Part shown: positions 62,471-64,000 of the stretch, one piece after another | Layout of the letters: each line of letters begins with the position of its first letter | Numbering within the stretch: position 1 is the first letter of the stretch | Source: Pseudomonas taiwanensis | Lineage (GTDB): Bacteria; Pseudomonadota; Gammaproteobacteria; Pseudomonadales; Pseudomonadaceae | DNA: 64,000 nucleotides | Direction of reading: 5' to 3' | Assembly: GCF_013393345.1 (NCBI RefSeq) | Contig: NZ_QJRF01000073.1 | Span: 1-64,000 of the forward strand | Translations under genes and position numbers: made by a program | The notes under the pieces: generated by a model | Database searches by the model: none | What the model was told of the DNA's origin: nothing | The model's input: only the letters and a program-made list of their open reading frames with translations

Positions 62471-63544
62471 ATGAAGAATCCATGGCGCGCCGGATTGGCA
62501 GCGCTCGCCGCAGTGTTCGCCGTCGGCCAGGCCCTCGCGGCCGAGGTGCCGGCCTCCGTGAAGATCGCCATCGTCGCCTACACACAGGGCGGTAAGCCGG
62601 TATTCGGCGGCATCCCGGGACGGGTGATCGAAGACGGCTGGCTGGAGAAGGAACTGGCGGCCAAAGGCGTGAAGCTCGACTGGATCGCCCTGCCCCACGC
62701 CGGCGCCGGTCCGCAGATCAACGAGGGCTTCACCAACAACAGCATCGACTTCGCCGTGCGTGGCGACCTACCCTCGGTCATCGGCGGCGCCGGTGGTGTA
62801 CCGGGCAAGCTGATCGTCCCCGGCGGCAGCGGCAATAACGTCTACCTGGTGGTGCCTGCCTCGTCCACGGCGCAGAGCATCGACGACCTCAAAGGCAAAC
62901 GCCTGGCGCTGCATCGTGGACGCCCGTGGGAGTTCGCTTTCAGCAACTACCTGGCGAGCAAGGACCTCAAGCTCAATGACTTCAAGGTCGCCAACCTCAA
63001 CCCGCAAGTCGGCGCCGCAGCGGTGTCGGCCGGCAAGGTGGATGCCGCCGTGCTGCTCAGCGAGTCGTACCTGCTGGAAGACAAGGGCGTCGGCCGGATC
63101 ATCTGGTCTACCAAGCAGGGCGATAACAGCTGGCGCCTGATCTCCGACCTCTGGGGCACCGATGACTTCATCCAGCGCTATCCCGAGATCACCCAGCTCC
63201 TCGCCACCGCCTGGGTCAAGGCGGCCTGGTGGATCTCCCAGGAGCAGAACAGGGACGCCTACTACCAGCTCTCGTCCCGCGCCGGCACACCGGAAAGCGT
63301 GCTGCGTCGCGATGACCAGAACGACCCGGTGGCCTGGAAGGATCGCTGGGCGCCCAAGAGTGATGCGCAGCTCAAGGCCCACTACCGCGCCCTCACCCAG
63401 TACGCCCTGGATAACAAGCTGATCCGCCAGGACTTCGATATCACCGCGTCCTTCGCGACCCGCTTCACCAACCAGGCAATCCTCGACCTCAAGCTGGAGA
63501 ACTACTGGCCCAGCCTGAGCAACCAGGTCACTGCCAGCCACTGA
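62471..63544 (+). CDS. ABC transporter substrate-binding protein, aliphatic sulfonate/organosulfur type
   Basis: A 357-residue periplasmic binding protein. A signal peptide (WRAGLAALAAVFAVGQALA) is followed by VKIAIVAYTQGGKPVFGG. The body has the SsuA/TauA/NrtA pattern: DWIALPHAGAGPQINEGFTN, then SIDFAVRGDLPSVIGGAGG and DLKGKRLALHRGRPWEF, all typical of sulfonate, taurine and nitrate binders. It should deliver an organosulfur compound to an ABC importer, whose permease and ATPase would lie further right. The start at 62471 has AAGGAG 8 bases upstream; the in-frame ATG at 62405 lies within the promoter. Next gene: an SsuD-like monooxygenase. Confidence 0.88.
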   Translation: MKNPWRAGLAALAAVFAVGQALAAEVPASVKIAIVAYTQGGKPVFGGIPGRVIEDGWLEKELAAKGVKLDWIALPHAGAGPQINEGFTNNSIDFAVRGDLPSVIGGAGGVPGKLIVPGGSGNNVYLVVPASSTAQSIDDLKGKRLALHRGRPWEFAFSNYLASKDLKLNDFKVANLNPQVGAAAVSAGKVDAAVLLSESYLLEDKGVGRIIWSTKQGDNSWRLISDLWGTDDFIQRYPEITQLLATAWVKAAWWISQEQNRDAYYQLSSRAGTPESVLRRDDQNDPVAWKDRWAPKSDAQLKAHYRALTQYALDNKLIRQDFDITASFATRFTNQAILDLKLENYWPSLSNQVTASH

Positions 63545-63713
63545 CAGACCGAACGCTGCTGGCGCACTGCTGCGCCAGCAGCAAGGGGTTTCTGCCACTC
63601 CAGCACGGGCAAACGGCCGCTCGCAACCCACGTCCTGCAAGGCTTCCGTCGAAGTGGCGCGAAACCTGCTCAATCCCAATCGACCGTATCCACCGCTTCC
63701 TGACGAGGCCCCC

Positions 63714-64000
63714 ATGAGCATTGAATTCTTCACCCGTCTGCCCCTGCATGGCGAAACCCAGTACCTGCCCGGCGACCCCCGCAACCGTGGCGACTGGAAC
63801 CGTGGCGAGCGCAGCACCGGCGCCGTCTCCAGCTTCCGCGTCGGCGACCACTTCACCTACATCGACTACCTGGGCCAGATCGCCCGCGCCGCTGAGATCA
63901 ACGGCTTCGGCGGCGCCCTGATGGTCAACGCACCGACAGGCGAAGAACCCTGGACCGTCTGCTCCCTGCTGGCGCGGGAAACGCGCACCCTCAAGTTCGT
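63714..64000 (+). CDS. LLM-class flavin-dependent monooxygenase, SsuD-like (3' partial)
   Basis: The first 95 codons of a luciferase-like FMNH2-dependent monooxygenase, cut by the window edge. The ATG follows GAGG at about 7 bases. The start SIEFFTRLPLHGETQYLPGD and the run YLGQIARAAEINGFGGALM are the SsuD form of the first beta strand and helix, and the later EEPWTVCSLLARET fits too. SsuD-type enzymes desulfonate alkanesulfonates to aldehyde and sulfite with reduced flavin from a partner reductase. Its position 169 bases behind the binding protein suggests one sulfur-scavenging operon. Which compound is used cannot be read from this fragment. Confidence 0.85.
   Translation, partial: MSIEFFTRLPLHGETQYLPGDPRNRGDWNRGERSTGAVSSFRVGDHFTYIDYLGQIARAAEINGFGGALMVNAPTGEEPWTVCSLLARETRTLKF

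Overview
This is a 64 kb stretch of a GC-rich gammaproteobacterial chromosome. It is almost certainly a Pseudomonas, probably from the P. aeruginosa/P. nitroreducens side of the genus. That reading rests on the gene families (ArcD-like antiporter, BetI-like TetR, Bat operon, DUF3015, Ndh-2), the strong third-position GC bias, and families of short Pseudomonas-type intergenic repeats that include REP/REPIN elements. The species is inference. No rRNA, tRNA, CRISPR array, integrase or insertion sequence was seen. Both ends cut genes.

Layout. 1-6.6 kb: the 3' part of a phenylacetaldehyde-type aldehyde dehydrogenase, a divergent EamA exporter/LysR pair, a low-GC MarC protein and an orphan ArcD-like antiporter. 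6.7-12.3 kb: a signalling pair, an HD-GYP response regulator followed by a 1458-residue hybrid kinase. 12.6-17.4 kb: two small unknown genes, then a BetI-like regulator, an amidase and an NCS1 permease with an operator-like inverted repeat in front. 17.7-23 kb: an MFS/spermidine-synthase-like fusion, an arylsulfatase with an unusual maturation motif and a periplasmic HAD hydrolase. 23-29.4 kb: a complete Bat operon (MoxR, DUF58, DUF4381, two VWA proteins, BatD), coupled by short overlaps. 29.6-38.4 kb: a FadL porin, a DUF3015 protein, an octaheme cytochrome with HEAT and TPR repeats, a block of repeats, an AspT-type transporter and an MscS channel.

38.9-56.1 kb is the most interesting region: one five-gene cluster on the + strand. 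It starts with a 3817-residue surface-type protein (LEPR motif, DUF4347, DUF11-like region, SdrD-B-like and cadherin-like domains, 11 VCBS repeats). Then come a TolC lipoprotein, a small periplasmic HlyD-type adaptor, a GAF-TM-HlyD fusion and a PqqD-like/M50 protease/HlyD fusion. It looks like a type I secretion locus, but the ABC ATPase is missing, the substrate has no RTX repeats and no Sec signal, and an intramembrane zinc protease with a putative peptide-recognition domain sits where the pump would be. The only cysteine in the giant protein lies in a caspase-like His/Cys arrangement in DUF4347. I know no described system with this composition. The proposal is that the N-terminal LEPR/DUF4347 part is recognised and possibly processed during export.

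56.1-64 kb: a 113-bp tandem array built from REP doublets, a Baeyer-Villiger-type monooxygenase, a type II NADH dehydrogenase divergent from an Rrf2 Fe-S regulator with twin operator-like sites, and an organosulfur locus (sigma-54 activator, sulfonate-binding protein, start of an SsuD-like monooxygenase) with a candidate -24/-12 promoter and a 26-bp palindrome.
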